Source: Curvibacter lanceolatus ATCC 14669 (lineage in GTDB: Bacteria > Pseudomonadota > Gammaproteobacteria > Burkholderiales > Burkholderiaceae_C). From it: a DNA stretch of 64,000 nt. A model generated the notes under the pieces. The model saw only the letters and a program-made list of their open reading frames with translations. It did no database searches and was not told where the DNA came from. The stretch's first letter is position 1, and each line of letters begins with the position of its first letter. A program made the position numbers and the translations under genes. Positions 34,253 through 43,220 of the stretch are shown here, piece by piece. Location of the stretch: assembly GCF_000381265.1 (NCBI RefSeq), contig NZ_KB906258.1, positions 1 to 64,000 on the forward strand. The letters run 5' to 3'.

Positions 34253-34766
34253 ATGGGGCCGGCTCCAGCGAGGCCAGCAGGCGGGCCAGGCCCTGGTCCA
34301 GCACCTGCTGCTCGGCGGCTGACAGCGCGGCCAGCAGCGCGCGCTCGTTGTCGACGTGGGCCGCCACGGCCCGGTCGATCAGCTGCAGCCCGGCCTCGCT
34401 GAGCTGCACCAGGGTGCTGCGCGCATCCTCGGGGTTGGCCACGCGCTGCACCCAGCCGGCAGACTCCAGGCCCTTGAGGCGGTGCGTCATGGTGCCCGAG
34501 CTGACCATCATGGCGGAGAACAAGGCCGTGGGCGCCAGGCAGTAAGGCGCGCCGGAACGCCGCAAGGTGGCCAGCATGTCGAACTCCCAGCCGGCCAGAC
34601 CGAACTCGGCGAACTTCTCGTCCAGCCTGCGCCGCAGCAAGACCTCGCAGCGCTTCAGCCGCCCGATCAGGCCCATCGGGCTCACGTCCAGATCAGGGCG
34701 CTCCCGATGCCACTGGGCCAGGATGGCGTCGACCGCGTCCGGCGGCCGGTTTTCGATGGGGGGCAT
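34251..34766 (-). CDS. MarR-family transcriptional regulator (PecS-like)
   Basis: A 171-residue winged-helix dimeric repressor: LLRRRLDEKFAEFGLAGWEFDMLATLRRSG, then PTALFSAMMVSSGTMTHRLKGLESAGWVQRV (recognition helix and wing) and a C-terminal dimerisation helix. The start is the ATG at 34766, five bases after a perfect AGGAG; the GTG at 34772 would overlap that site. It is divergent from an EamA transporter, the same arrangement as pecS/pecM, where the MarR protein represses both genes and responds to a small ligand. Two operator-like palindromes lie between the genes. Confidence 0.9.
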   Translation of the reverse strand: MPPIENRPPDAVDAILAQWHRERPDLDVSPMGLIGRLKRCEVLLRRRLDEKFAEFGLAGWEFDMLATLRRSGAPYCLAPTALFSAMMVSSGTMTHRLKGLESAGWVQRVANPEDARSTLVQLSEAGLQLIDRAVAAHVDNERALLAALSAAEQQVLDQGLARLLASLEPAP

Positions 34767-34787
34767 GCTCACTCCTGACAGGGTTTT

Positions 34788-34840
34788 ATCTCGATCTCAA
34801 GATTATCTGCTACGCTTATTTATCTTGAACTAGAGATAAA
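34788..34840. promoter_or_regulatory. Pair of MarR-type operator palindromes
   Basis: Site one ATCTCGA-tc-TCAAGAT (34788-34803) and site two TTTATCTTGA-ac-TAGAGATAAA (34819-34840) share the element ATCTTGA/TCAAGAT. They lie between the divergent marR and eamA start codons, so the regulator probably controls both genes and itself. Confidence 0.65.
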
Positions 34841-34853
34841 TAGGCCCATCCCC

Positions 34854-35714
34854 ATGTCCCAACCCTCCTGGCGCGACGCCCTCCTGACCGCACTGGCCCC
34901 CATGATCTGGGGCACGACCTACCTGGTCACGACCGAGGTGCTGCCGCCCGACCGGCCCTTCACGGCCGCCCTGCTGCGCGCCCTGCCCGCCGGCCTGCTG
35001 CTGACGCTGTACTGCCGCCAATGGCCCCGGGCCGGTGACTGGGGCCGGCTGTTGCTGCTGTCGGCCCTGAACATCGGCTTCTTCCAGGCCCTGCTCTTCA
35101 TCGCGGCCTACCACCTGCCCGGCGGCTTGGCCGCCGTGGTGGGCGCCATCCAGCCCTTGCTGGTGATGGGCCTGGCCTGGCTGCTGGACCGCCAGCGCCC
35201 GGTGCCACTGGCCCTGGGGGCGGCCGGGCTGGGGGTGTTCGGCATGGCGGCCCTGCTGCTGTCGCCCAGTGCCGCCTGGAACCCGGTGGGCCTGGGCGCC
35301 GCGCTGGCCGGCACCGCCTGCATGGCCGCAGGCACGCTGCTGGCCCGGCGCTGGCGCAGCGAGCTGCCCGTGCTGGCCTTCACAGGCTGGCAATTGCTGC
35401 TGGGCGGCCTGATCCTGGCGCCGCTGGCCTGGGTGATCGACCCGCCCCTGCCCACCCTGGGCTGGACCGCCGGGCTGGGCTATGCCTACCTGTCGCTGGT
35501 CGGGGCCTTGCTGGCCTATTCGCTGTGGTTTCGCGGCATTGCCCGCCTGCCCTCGGTGGCGGTGTCCTCGCTGAGCCTGCTGAGCCCGCTCACGGCCGTG
35601 GTGCTGGGCTGGGTCTGGCTGGGGCAGGCCATGACGGGCTGGTCGCTGCTGGGCTTGGTGCTGGTGTTCGGCAGCATCCTGACGGTGCAATGGGCCAGCG
35701 CCCCCAAAAAGTGA
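34854..35714 (+). CDS. EamA/DMT-family exporter (PecM-like)
   Basis: A 286-residue protein with ten predicted transmembrane helices in two EamA repeats: the first starts LLTALAPMIWGTTYLVTTEVLPP, the second LGAALAGTACMAAGTLLARRW, ending with LGWVWLGQAMTGWSLLGLVLVFGS. Members export metabolites, amino acids or pigments. The divergent MarR gene and the two shared operators suggest that it exports the ligand, or a toxic compound, sensed by that regulator. The start at 34854 is the only sensible ATG. It ends 125 bases before the isochorismatase-type gene. Confidence 0.88.
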   Translation: MSQPSWRDALLTALAPMIWGTTYLVTTEVLPPDRPFTAALLRALPAGLLLTLYCRQWPRAGDWGRLLLLSALNIGFFQALLFIAAYHLPGGLAAVVGAIQPLLVMGLAWLLDRQRPVPLALGAAGLGVFGMAALLLSPSAAWNPVGLGAALAGTACMAAGTLLARRWRSELPVLAFTGWQLLLGGLILAPLAWVIDPPLPTLGWTAGLGYAYLSLVGALLAYSLWFRGIARLPSVAVSSLSLLSPLTAVVLGWVWLGQAMTGWSLLGLVLVFGSILTVQWASAPKK

Positions 35715-35766
35715 AGACAATCCGCCAGCCGCCTCACACCGAAGTCCGAAAATGATCGAATCCGGT

Positions 35767-35785
35767 CTTGACCCGAGCGGTCAAG
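35767..35785. promoter_or_regulatory. 19-bp perfect palindrome upstream of the isochorismatase operon
   Basis: CTTGACC-cgagc-GGTCAAG with 7-bp perfect arms, 55 bases before the ATG at 35840. It has no T run, so it is more like an operator than a terminator of the preceding eamA gene. Confidence 0.5.
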
Positions 35786-35839
35786 CCGCATGAAACTGGG
35801 AAGAATCAAGGCTCCAAACCACCTTGATGGAGTCTGAAA

Positions 35840-36406
35840 ATGAACACCGCCCTGATCGTGATCGATGTGCAAGAGTCTTTCCGGCATCGCCCGTTTTTCA
35901 CCGAGCACACGCTGCCGGCCTACCTGGCGGCGCAGAACGCGCTCATCGAAGGCGCCGTGGCGCGGGGCCTGCCGGTGATCCGCGTGCTGCACAGCGACGG
36001 GCCTGAAGTGGCCAGCAACCCGTTTGCCGAGGTCTCGGGCCAGGTGCGCCCGCTGGAAGGGCTGGCCGCCTTCGAGCCGGCCGCCACCGTCATCAAGCAC
36101 CGGCACAGCGCCCTGGTCGGTACCGGGCTGGAGGTGTGGCTGACCCGCCATGGCGTGGGTCGGCTGATCATCAGCGGCATCCGCACCGAACAATGCTGCG
36201 AGACCACCACCCGCCACGCCTCCGACCTGGGCTGGACGGTCGATTACGTGACCGAGGCCACCCTGACCTGGGACATGACCCAACCCGACGGCAGCACCCT
36301 GAGCGCGGCTGACATCAAGCTGCGCACCGGCACGGTGTTGCAAGGCCGCTTCTGCACCCTGTGCAGCGTGGACGAGGCCTTGCAGCGCGCCACGGAGGCC
36401 GCATGA
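35840..36406 (+). CDS. Isochorismatase-family cysteine hydrolase
   Basis: A 188-residue protein of the isochorismatase/nicotinamidase fold. The catalytic triad is visible: Asp9 (ALIVIDVQESF), Lys86 (TVIKHRHSA) and Cys119 (SGIRTEQCCETTTRHASDLG). Members cleave amides or vinyl ethers. It is the first gene of a tight operon: the next gene starts within its stop codon (ATGA) and a GlxA-type regulator follows, so a nitrogen- or amide-catabolic role under that regulator is plausible. Substrate unknown. Confidence 0.87.
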   Translation: MNTALIVIDVQESFRHRPFFTEHTLPAYLAAQNALIEGAVARGLPVIRVLHSDGPEVASNPFAEVSGQVRPLEGLAAFEPAATVIKHRHSALVGTGLEVWLTRHGVGRLIISGIRTEQCCETTTRHASDLGWTVDYVTEATLTWDMTQPDGSTLSAADIKLRTGTVLQGRFCTLCSVDEALQRATEAA

Positions 36407-37044
36407 GCGAGGCGCCAGCGCTGCAGATCGGCATCCTGGGCTTCGATGAGGTCGAGGTGCTGGACCTGGCCGGCCCCTACGAGGTGTTCACCACCGCGGC
36501 GCGCATGGCCGCCCGCATGGCCGGCACCACCAGTGGCGATGAGTTGCAGGCCGCAGCCCGTTGGCAGGTGCACTGCATCAGCCGGCACGGCACGCCCGTG
36601 CGGGCCCGTGCCGGTCTGGTCATCCAGGCTTCGCGCAGCTTTGCCCAATGCCCGCGGCCCGATGTGCTGGTGGTGCCGGGCGGCGTGGTCGACCAGGCCG
36701 CCCAATGCCCGGCCACCCAGGACTGGGTGGCCGAGGCGGCACGCCACGCCCGCCTCACGGCCTCGGTGTGCACGGGGGTGTTCATCCTGGCCAGCGCCGG
36801 CGTGGTGCGCGACGAGCCGGTGACCACCCACTGGGAAGACCTGGACGATCTGCGACGCCAACACCCGGGCCTGCAAGTGCGCGAAGGCGTGCGCTGGGTG
36901 GAGCACGGCACGCTGCTCACCTCAGCCGGCATCAGCGCGGGCATCGACATGAGCCTGCACCTGGTGGCCCGGCTGGCCGGGCAGGCCTTGGCTGAACGCA
37001 CCGCGCGTCAGATGGATTACCGATGGCTGCAACAGGCGGATTGA
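36403..37044 (+). CDS. DJ-1/PfpI-family protein
   Basis: A 213-residue protein of the class I glutamine-amidotransferase-like fold: IGILGFDEVEVLDLAGPYEVF at the N terminus, DVLVVPGGVVD, and the nucleophile elbow TASVCTGVFILASAG with Cys123. It resembles the sensor half of GlxA-type regulators but has no DNA-binding domain. Start by ATGA overlap with the upstream hydrolase gene. It overlaps the next gene by 22 bases. It may act as an isonitrile hydratase-like enzyme or bind the same ligand as the neighbouring regulator; this is inference. Confidence 0.82.
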   Translation: MSEAPALQIGILGFDEVEVLDLAGPYEVFTTAARMAARMAGTTSGDELQAAARWQVHCISRHGTPVRARAGLVIQASRSFAQCPRPDVLVVPGGVVDQAAQCPATQDWVAEAARHARLTASVCTGVFILASAGVVRDEPVTTHWEDLDDLRRQHPGLQVREGVRWVEHGTLLTSAGISAGIDMSLHLVARLAGQALAERTARQMDYRWLQQAD

Positions 37045-38105
37045 CGCCGGAACCGCGACGGCCGCGCCGGGTGGCCGTGCATTTCGTGCTGCTGCCCGAC
37101 AGCCTGATCCTCGACTGGGCCGGCCCGGCCGAGGCCTTGCGCATCGCCAACCAGGTGCTGCTGGCCCAGGGGCAGGAGGCCGTGTTCGAGCTGCATTTCG
37201 TGGGCCCCAGCCCCAGCACACGCAGCTCGGTGGGGGCCTGCATCAGCCAGATCGAGCCCCTGCCCGAGCTGCACCCCGCAGCCCATCCCGATGCGACAAC
37301 GGCCACCACAACAGCCACCACAACGGCCACCCATGGCGACGGGGTGGTCGACTGGGTGGTGCTGGTGGGGCAACCCGGGCGCCGACTCGACCTGGACCAT
37401 GCCGAGGGCCGCGCCGTGCTGCACTGGCTGCGCGGCCTGCGGCTGGCGCCAGAGCGGCTGGAGCTGCTGTGCGTCTGCGCGGGCGCCGTGATTGCCGCCC
37501 ACGCCGGCCTGCTGGCCCGGCACCGGGCCACCACCCACCACCAGCATCTGGACGAACTGCGCGAAGCCGAGCCCCTCTGCGAGGTGGTGCAGAACCGGGT
37601 CTTTGTGCTCGACCCGCCCCTGAGCAGCAGCGCCGGCGTGACCACGGGCATCGACCTGATGCTGCACCGCATTGCCGGCGAATGTGGCCCGGCCGTGACC
37701 GCCCTGGTGGCCCAGACCCTGGTGGTGGCGCTGCGCCGCGGCCCGCATGACCCAGAGCTGTCGCCCTTTCTGAACCACCGCAACCACCTGCACCCGGCCC
37801 TGCACCGGGTGCAGGATGCCGTCAGCCAGTCACCCCAATTGGATTGGACCGTGCCCCGCATGGCCGATGTGGCCCACACCTCGGCCCGCCACCTGGGCCG
37901 ACTGTTTGCCGAGCACGCGGGCATCGCGCCCCTGGCCTACCTGCGCCAGCTCAGGCTGGCCGTGGCCCAGGCCGCGCTGCAATCGGGCCACAACGTGACC
38001 CAGGCGGCGGCGATGGCGGGCTTCAGCTCGGACACCCAGCTGCGCCGCACCTGGCATGACCTGGGCATGGCGGGCCTGCCTTCGGCGCAGGCCAGCGCAG
38101 GCTGA
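37023..38105 (+). CDS. GlxA-type AraC-family regulator with DJ-1-like domain
   Basis: A 360-residue regulator. The N-terminal DJ-1-like domain has VAVHFVLLPDSLILDWAGPAEALRIAN and the elbow LLCVCAGAVIAAHAG (Cys152); the C-terminal AraC domain has two helix-turn-helix motifs (MADVAHTSARHLGRLFAEHAG and NVTQAAAMAGFSSDTQLRRTW). Between conserved parts of the sensor lies a Thr/Ala repeat (about 91-103) coded by three 12-bp units. It overlaps the DJ-1 gene by 22 bases and probably controls this operon, perhaps through the palindrome at 35767-35785. The ligand is unknown. Confidence 0.88.
   Translation: MAATGGLTPEPRRPRRVAVHFVLLPDSLILDWAGPAEALRIANQVLLAQGQEAVFELHFVGPSPSTRSSVGACISQIEPLPELHPAAHPDATTATTTATTTATHGDGVVDWVVLVGQPGRRLDLDHAEGRAVLHWLRGLRLAPERLELLCVCAGAVIAAHAGLLARHRATTHHQHLDELREAEPLCEVVQNRVFVLDPPLSSSAGVTTGIDLMLHRIAGECGPAVTALVAQTLVVALRRGPHDPELSPFLNHRNHLHPALHRVQDAVSQSPQLDWTVPRMADVAHTSARHLGRLFAEHAGIAPLAYLRQLRLAVAQAALQSGHNVTQAAAMAGFSSDTQLRRTWHDLGMAGLPSAQASAG
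37296..37331 (+). repeat. Three 12-bp in-frame tandem repeats within the glxA-type gene
   Basis: Units acaacggccacc, acaacagccacc, acaacggccacc; they code for a Thr/Ala run. The 12-base unit keeps the reading frame when copy number changes. Confidence 0.8.
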
Positions 38106-38145
38106 ATGCGGCGGCCTGGGTGGGTTCAGAAGGGTTCAGGTGGGT

Positions 38146-38997
38146 TCAGGCGCCCGAGGAGCGCAGGCTGGCCAGGCGATCCGCCACTTCGGCCACGTCG
38201 ACCGCGTCCAGGGCATGGCGCAGGTAGGTCTGCAGGTCTTCGCGGGCCAACGCGTCCTGGCCCTGCTCGGCCAGGGCCAGCCCGCGGTCGCGGTACTCGA
38301 CCCAGGCATCGGGCAGCAGGATCACCAGGCGGTTCTGCACCGCCACCAGGCGCTCCCAGTCTTTCTGGGCCCGGTGGATCTCTTTCAGATTGCGCAACAT
38401 GCGTGCCACCACGTCGCGTGGCCGCGCGGCCTGCAGGTACAGGCCCAGCGGGGCCTCGAAATCGTCGCCCAGGCCGCTGCGGTGGCGGAAAGGCTCAAGC
38501 CGCTCGGACAGGGCTTCGCGGCCAAGGGACTGGCCATTGAAGGGATCGATCACCACCTGCCCCTCGGCCAGGTTCACCTTGACCAGAAAGTGCCCCGGAA
38601 ACCCCACCCCCTGCGCCTGCAGCCCCAGGCCCTGGGCCAACTCCAGCCACAGCACCGCCAGCGAGATGGGGATGCCCTGGCGGGTGCGCAGCACGGCGTG
38701 CAGGTAGCTGTTGTCGGGGTCGTAGTAGTTGTTGAGGTTGCCGCCAAAGCCCAGGTCGGCAAAAAAGAACTGGTTCAGCACCTGCAGCTTCTGCATGGCC
38801 GCGGCGTCGGTGGCGATGCGCCGCCGCAACCTGGCCTGCAACTGGTCCACATCGCCCAGCACCTGCTGCACATCCAGCTCGGGGTACTCGTCGTGGCCCA
38901 GGCTGGCCACGGCTTCGAGCAGCGGGAATTGGTCGTCGCTCTGCACCAGCGTGCGGAAGTACGCCAAGGGGGTGGGAGCGGAAAAGCGCAGTTCCAT
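38146..38997 (-). CDS. SirB1 (transglutaminase-like/TPR) family protein
   Basis: A 283-residue protein. NQFFFADLGFGGNLNNYYDPDNSYLHAVLRTRQGIPISLAVLWLELAQ and GVGFPGHFLVKV follow the transglutaminase-like SirB1 family; the C-terminal part (RMLRNLKEIHRAQKDWERLVAVQNRLVILLPDAWVEYRDRG) is TPR-like. In typical papain-like members the catalytic Cys precedes this fold; here I see no Cys, so it is probably non-catalytic like other SirB1 proteins. It is encoded downstream of murJ on the same strand, a common arrangement in Burkholderiales. Molecular role not established. Confidence 0.85.
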   Translation of the reverse strand: MELRFSAPTPLAYFRTLVQSDDQFPLLEAVASLGHDEYPELDVQQVLGDVDQLQARLRRRIATDAAAMQKLQVLNQFFFADLGFGGNLNNYYDPDNSYLHAVLRTRQGIPISLAVLWLELAQGLGLQAQGVGFPGHFLVKVNLAEGQVVIDPFNGQSLGREALSERLEPFRHRSGLGDDFEAPLGLYLQAARPRDVVARMLRNLKEIHRAQKDWERLVAVQNRLVILLPDAWVEYRDRGLALAEQGQDALAREDLQTYLRHALDAVDVAEVADRLASLRSSGA

Positions 38998-39083
38998 GGT
39001 CAGGTTTTAAATGGGGTGAACACGACCGTCAAGCCCGTGACGCCTACCGGCGAGAGGGCTTGCCCGCCGCTCATGGGGCCAGA

Positions 39084-40649
39084 TCAACGCCGCAGCAGAT
39101 GGCGCAGTTTGAGGCCGGCGGCCCACAAGGCACCGAAATAAATCAACATGGCCCCCAGCATCACCCCGCCCAGCAGAGCCACCCGCACGAAGGGGGTGTC
39201 GCGCAAGGTCAGCCAGGCGTAGTTGTTGGCCGCCCAGATCAGGAAGATGGCCAGCACCGCGCTGCCCGCCACCACCTGCAGCATGAACAGGCCCCAGCCG
39301 GGCAGCGGGCGGTAAGAGCCGCGGCGCATCAGGCCCACCAGCAACCAGCCCGCATTGACCAGGGCCCCCAGGCCGATCGACAGCGTGAGCGCCGCGTGCT
39401 CCAGGTAGGGCACCAGCAGGTAGTTGAAGACCTGGGTCAGCACCAGCACGCCGATGGCGATGCGCACCGGCGTGCGCGTGTCCTGGTTGGCGAAGTAGCC
39501 CGGCGCCAGCACCTTGATCGCCACCACACCCACCAGGCCCACGCCCCAGCCCATCAGGGCGGTGGTGGTCTGCAGCACGTCGCGATCGCTGAAATGGCCG
39601 TAGTGGTACAGCGTGGCCACCAGGGGTTTGGCAAAGGTCAGCAGGGCCACGGCGCTGGGCACCGACATCAACATGACCAGGCGCAGGCCCCAGTCGAGCA
39701 GGTCGGAATAGCCTGCGGTGTCCTTGCGCGAGCGCGCGGCCGCCAGCTGAGGCATCAGCACCACGCCCAGCGCCACACCCAGCATGGCGGTCGGGAACTC
39801 CATCAGCCGGTCGGCATAGGTGATCCAGCTGACGCTGCCCGGGGCCAGGTGCGAGGCGATCTGGGTGTTGATCATCATTGAGATCTGGGCCACGCCCACC
39901 CCGAGCAGAGCCGGCAGCATCAGCCCGACCACCTGCTGTGTGGCCGGGTCTTGCCAGGCCTGGCGCAGCTGACGCCAGCTCAGACCGATGCGCGGCAAAA
40001 GCCCCAGGCGGCGCAGCGCCGGCACCTGCACCAGCAGTTGCAGCACGCCGCCCAGCATCACGCCACCGACCATGGCAAAAATAGGTTCGATGTTCATGCG
40101 CGCCAGCCACGGCGCGCCTTGCCAGGCGGCCAGGATCATCGACAGGTTCAGCAACACCGGGGTGGCGGCGGGCACGGCAAAACGCTTCCAGGTGTTGAGC
40201 ACCCCGGCCGACAGGGCCACCATCGACATGAAACCGATGTAGGGGAACATCCAGCGGGTCATGAACACCGCCGCGTCATAACCGGCCGGGTCTTGCTGCA
40301 GGCCGCTGGCCATGCCCCAGACCATCAAGGGCGCGCCCAGCACGCCCAGCACGCAGGTGAGCACCAGGGCCCAGGCCAGCACCGTGGCCACCTGGCTGAT
40401 CACGCGCCGGGTGGCCTCCTCGCCGTGCTGCTCCTTGCTGGCCGCCAGCGCCGGGATGAAAGCCTGGCTGAATGCCCCTTCGGCAAAGAAGCGGCGAAAC
40501 AGGTTGGGAATGCGGAACGCCACATTGAAGGCGTCGGTCATCGCGCTGGCACCAAAGGCCGAGGCCACCAGCAACTCCCGCACCAGACCGGTGATTCGGG
40601 ACGCCAGCGTGAGCAGCGAGACGGTAGAGGCGGCTTTGAAAAGGGTCAC
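39084..40649 (-). CDS. murJ: Lipid II flippase MurJ
   Basis: A 521-residue inner-membrane protein of the MOP superfamily with about 14 transmembrane helices. It flips lipid II across the membrane for peptidoglycan synthesis. Family marks: [61 protein letters not shown] (with the functionally important Arg residues), and [19 protein letters not shown]. The start is GTG 40649 (normally read as MTLFKAAS); an upstream extension is unlikely. Divergent from rpsT, a conserved pairing in betaproteobacteria. Confidence 0.95.
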   Translation of the reverse strand: MTLFKAASTVSLLTLASRITGLVRELLVASAFGASAMTDAFNVAFRIPNLFRRFFAEGAFSQAFIPALAASKEQHGEEATRRVISQVATVLAWALVLTCVLGVLGAPLMVWGMASGLQQDPAGYDAAVFMTRWMFPYIGFMSMVALSAGVLNTWKRFAVPAATPVLLNLSMILAAWQGAPWLARMNIEPIFAMVGGVMLGGVLQLLVQVPALRRLGLLPRIGLSWRQLRQAWQDPATQQVVGLMLPALLGVGVAQISMMINTQIASHLAPGSVSWITYADRLMEFPTAMLGVALGVVLMPQLAAARSRKDTAGYSDLLDWGLRLVMLMSVPSAVALLTFAKPLVATLYHYGHFSDRDVLQTTTALMGWGVGLVGVVAIKVLAPGYFANQDTRTPVRIAIGVLVLTQVFNYLLVPYLEHAALTLSIGLGALVNAGWLLVGLMRRGSYRPLPGWGLFMLQVVAGSAVLAIFLIWAANNYAWLTLRDTPFVRVALLGGVMLGAMLIYFGALWAAGLKLRHLLRR

Positions 40650-40683
40650 GCACCGAGTGTATGCGCAGTCCAAGGCGCCAATA

Positions 40684-40713
40684 TTGGACGCTTCATGACA
40701 GCTGGGCTACAAT
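40684..40713 (+). promoter_or_regulatory. Promoter of rpsT
   Basis: TTGGAC (40684-40689), an 18-base spacer and TACAAT (40708-40713), followed by a GC-rich discriminator (cgcggg), as is usual for ribosomal genes. The mRNA leader would be about 40 bases. Confidence 0.6.
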
Positions 40714-40759
40714 CGCGGGCTTTGCTGGCAACATCTCCAAACACACAAGGAATTTAAAA

Positions 40760-41059
40760 ATGGCATCTACCAAGCCCAAGAAAAAGAACCCGCGTCTGGC
40801 CTCCGGCCGCAAGCGCGTTCGCCAAGACGTCAAGATCAACGCCGCCAACACCTCGCTGCGCTCCAAGTACCGCACCGCTGTGAAGAACGTCGAGAAGGCC
40901 GTCGCCGCCGGCGACAAGACCAAGGCTGCTGAAGCCTTTGCCAAGGCCCAGAGCGTGGTCGACATCGTGTCCGACAAGGGCATCTTCCACAAGAACAAGG
41001 CCGCGCGCGACAAGAGCCGCCTGGCCGCCAAGGTGAAGGCCCTGGCCCTCGCCGCCTGA
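40760..41059 (+). CDS. rpsT: 30S ribosomal protein S20
   Basis: A 99-residue, Lys/Arg/Ala-rich protein starting [25 protein letters not shown] and continuing with [19 protein letters not shown] and [21 protein letters not shown]. It binds 16S rRNA early in 30S assembly. The length is slightly longer than E. coli S20. Ribosome-binding site AAGGA is six bases before the ATG, with its own promoter and terminator, so it is a single-gene unit. Confidence 0.98.
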   Translation: MASTKPKKKNPRLASGRKRVRQDVKINAANTSLRSKYRTAVKNVEKAVAAGDKTKAAEAFAKAQSVVDIVSDKGIFHKNKAARDKSRLAAKVKALALAA

Positions 41060-41141
41060 GTTTTCAGGTAAAACAGCCCGGACGGGCCGCTTTTCAAGCG
41101 TTCTGTCCGCCGTTTGCCACGGGTGCGCTGTCAGCAAAGCA

Positions 41142-41166
41142 AAAACCGCCTACGGGCGGTTTTTTG
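41142..41166. terminator. Bidirectional intrinsic terminator after rpsT
   Basis: Stem aaaaccgcc and ggcggtttt around the tetraloop tacg, with A and T runs on both sides. It serves rpsT and, on the other strand, the MscS-type gene that ends at 41208. Confidence 0.85.
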
Positions 41167-41207
41167 TTGCCTGTCGTTTTTGCACCATGCCCGACACGGG
41201 CACGGGG

Positions 41208-42431
41208 TCATGGCGCCTCGCGCCGCACCATCACCGGCTGGGCGGGCTGCATCATGAAATGCGGCGACATGATCTGGACCCCCGCCTCATTGAAACAATC
41301 CTGCAGGTTCTCGTGCAGGTGCGACAGCACCAGAAGGCGCTGCAGCGGCCGGTCCAGGTGGGCCAGCAGCTCGTACTCGACATAGAAATCGCCCAGGGCC
41401 CGCTGCAGCACATAGGGCTTGGGTTCGGAGCGCAAACCCGGCGTGCGCGCGGCGGCCTGCAACATCAGGGCGTGCACCTGCCGCCACTCGGCGTCGTAGC
41501 CGATGCTGATGCGGGTGCTGAACAGGGTGCCCGAACTGCCCGACAGCCTGGAGTAGTTCTTGATGGCATTGCTCATGAGCACCGCATTGGGAATGGTGAT
41601 CTCCTCGTTGCGCACATTGACCAGCTTGGTGGCCAGGCCACCCACCTGCTGCACCACCCCTTCCACCGCATCAGCCCCCTGCCCGATGACCACGTGATCG
41701 CCCACCCGCAGGGCCCGCGAATACACCAGCACCAGGCCGCTCATGAGCTGGTTCACCACCCCGCTGGAGCCCAGGGTCACCATCGCCCCCAGCAGCACCG
41801 ACAGCCCTTTGAAGGCATCGCTCTGCGAGCCCGGCAGATAGGGGTAGGCCGCCACCACGGCAAAGGCCCAGATCGCCAACGCCACCAGGCGCCGGGTGGC
41901 GCTGGCGGTTTCCGGGTGGATCACCGACAACTGCAGCTGCCGCCGCGACACGGCCCGGAACAGCGTGTTGGAGGCCTGCACCGCCGCCTGCGCCAGGGCC
42001 ACGATCACCACCACCACGATCAGCCCGGGCAACTGCTTGAGCAGGCCCCCACCCACCGTGCTGAGCGCATCGCCCAGAAAACCGCCCAGCCGATGCCCAA
42101 CGCCTTCGGTCAGCGGGAACAGCAGCAGCACCGAGCTCAGCCAGGAGAAAAGCAGCGCAGCCGACAGGAAGATGGCCATCAACTCGACAACCCGAGCCAG
42201 CAGCGAACGCAAGTAGGGCATCCAGCCAGGCACGCGCACCGGCAGCGCCAGTCGGTCCGAATGGGGTTCGGCGTGGTGATCAGCCAGCTCCTCATCGCAC
42301 GACCGCGCCACAGAGTCGTCCAGCCAATGGCGCAGCCGCCCCGCCAGGTGCCAGATGCCCCACAACAAGGCCAGCAGCAAGCCGGTTTCGAGTGCAGCCA
42401 GGCCCCAGGCCAGAATCAGATCGGTCGTCAT
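41208..42431 (-). CDS. MscS-family mechanosensitive channel
   Basis: A 407-residue inner-membrane protein with about four to five transmembrane helices, then the pore-lining helix and beta domain of MscS channels: LGAMVTLGSSGVVNQLMSGLVLVYSRALRVGDHV and the following VVQQVGGLATKLVNVRNEEITIPNAVLMSNAIKNYSR. The C-terminal alpha/beta domain is present. It should open on membrane tension to release osmolytes. The N-terminal helices are more than in E. coli MscS, as in the larger YnaI-like proteins. Single-gene unit. Confidence 0.9.
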   Translation of the reverse strand: MTTDLILAWGLAALETGLLLALLWGIWHLAGRLRHWLDDSVARSCDEELADHHAEPHSDRLALPVRVPGWMPYLRSLLARVVELMAIFLSAALLFSWLSSVLLLFPLTEGVGHRLGGFLGDALSTVGGGLLKQLPGLIVVVVIVALAQAAVQASNTLFRAVSRRQLQLSVIHPETASATRRLVALAIWAFAVVAAYPYLPGSQSDAFKGLSVLLGAMVTLGSSGVVNQLMSGLVLVYSRALRVGDHVVIGQGADAVEGVVQQVGGLATKLVNVRNEEITIPNAVLMSNAIKNYSRLSGSSGTLFSTRISIGYDAEWRQVHALMLQAAARTPGLRSEPKPYVLQRALGDFYVEYELLAHLDRPLQRLLVLSHLHENLQDCFNEAGVQIMSPHFMMQPAQPVMVRREAP

Positions 42432-42506
42432 GCGGCCGATGATAGAAGAGTCGAATGGCCCGCCAGCGTTACAAACGCAAGCGCCTGCCGCAGATCAACC
42501 GGCAGT

Positions 42507-42836
42507 TCAGCCCGCTTTGGGCTTGGAGGGAGCGTCAGGCACCAGGCAGGCTTCGGCAACCTGCAGGTGGTTGTCGCGTGCGAAATTGAGCACGAAATCC
42601 CAGGCCATGGGCTCGAAATCGCGCAGATCCCGATGCACCACCACACACTTGATGCCATTGAGCGTGGTCGGAATGCACCAGGGCGAATAGCTCAGGTGAC
42701 TGCCCGGGTGGGCCCCGCCAGGACGGAACTGACTCATGACACCCGCCAGGCGCTCAGCCCAATCGCTGGGCCGGAAGGTCTTGCCATCATGGGTAAGACC
42801 CTGGATGAAGACTTCTTTGGCGGAATCAGAAACCAT
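42507..42836 (-). CDS. DUF3579 domain protein
   Basis: A 109-residue protein with the DUF3579 pattern conserved in betaproteobacteria: KEVFIQGLTHDGKTFRPSDWAERLAGVMSQF, HLSYSPWCIPTTLNGIKCVVVHRDLRDFEPMAWDFVLNFARDNHLQV. It is usually found beside the arginine genes, as here (divergent from argDF). Function not known. The start at 42836 (MVSDSAKE) matches the usual N terminus; an in-frame ATG at 42896 directly after an AT-rich promoter-like stretch is possible. Confidence 0.85.
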   Translation of the reverse strand: MVSDSAKEVFIQGLTHDGKTFRPSDWAERLAGVMSQFRPGGAHPGSHLSYSPWCIPTTLNGIKCVVVHRDLRDFEPMAWDFVLNFARDNHLQVAEACLVPDAPSKPKAG

Positions 42837-43220
42837 GGGGGTGAGGGCTTGTGGGGTTGGAAGAAGCTCAGACAGGATCACTGCCCGGTTCAGCATGAGT
42901 ATTCTATCTTATATAAGACTAAAAACCACCTGACGACATGCATTGCTGTAATGCGAAATGGTCAAAAAAGCTTCGCCAAGCAGCGCCTAGAATTGCGTTT
43001 CAGCGGTTTGACCGTCGCTGAGCTACCGGCCAAAAACCGGCCCCGCTGGCACCCAGCCGGGCTTGAAATCCGCCAAGCGAAATGTCCCTTCAGCCCGCCC
43101 GGGAATCCATCCCGGCAGGGCCTCCGAGACATCGCAAGACCGATGCCAAGCCCGACCGACACGCCTTTATAGAACGGGACCTGGTTTTTGGCGACCTTAA
43201 GCCCTGTTTTGGAGTACAGC
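42837..43220. other. Divergent intergenic region between DUF3579 gene and argD
   Basis: About 380 bases. On the minus strand, TATATAAGATAGAAT near 42905-42920 looks like a -10 region for the DUF3579 gene. There are small GC hairpins (cccggga-atcca-tcccggc near 43097) and a GCATT/AATGC inverted repeat near 42940-42956. GGAGTACAGC precedes the argD start. No clear ARG box and no RNA gene were seen. Confidence 0.4.

Noticed and set aside
41187-43172. 661-codon plus-strand ORF opposite the MscS-type and DUF3579 genes
   Set aside because: Crosses two real genes and an intergenic region; composition is not protein-like.
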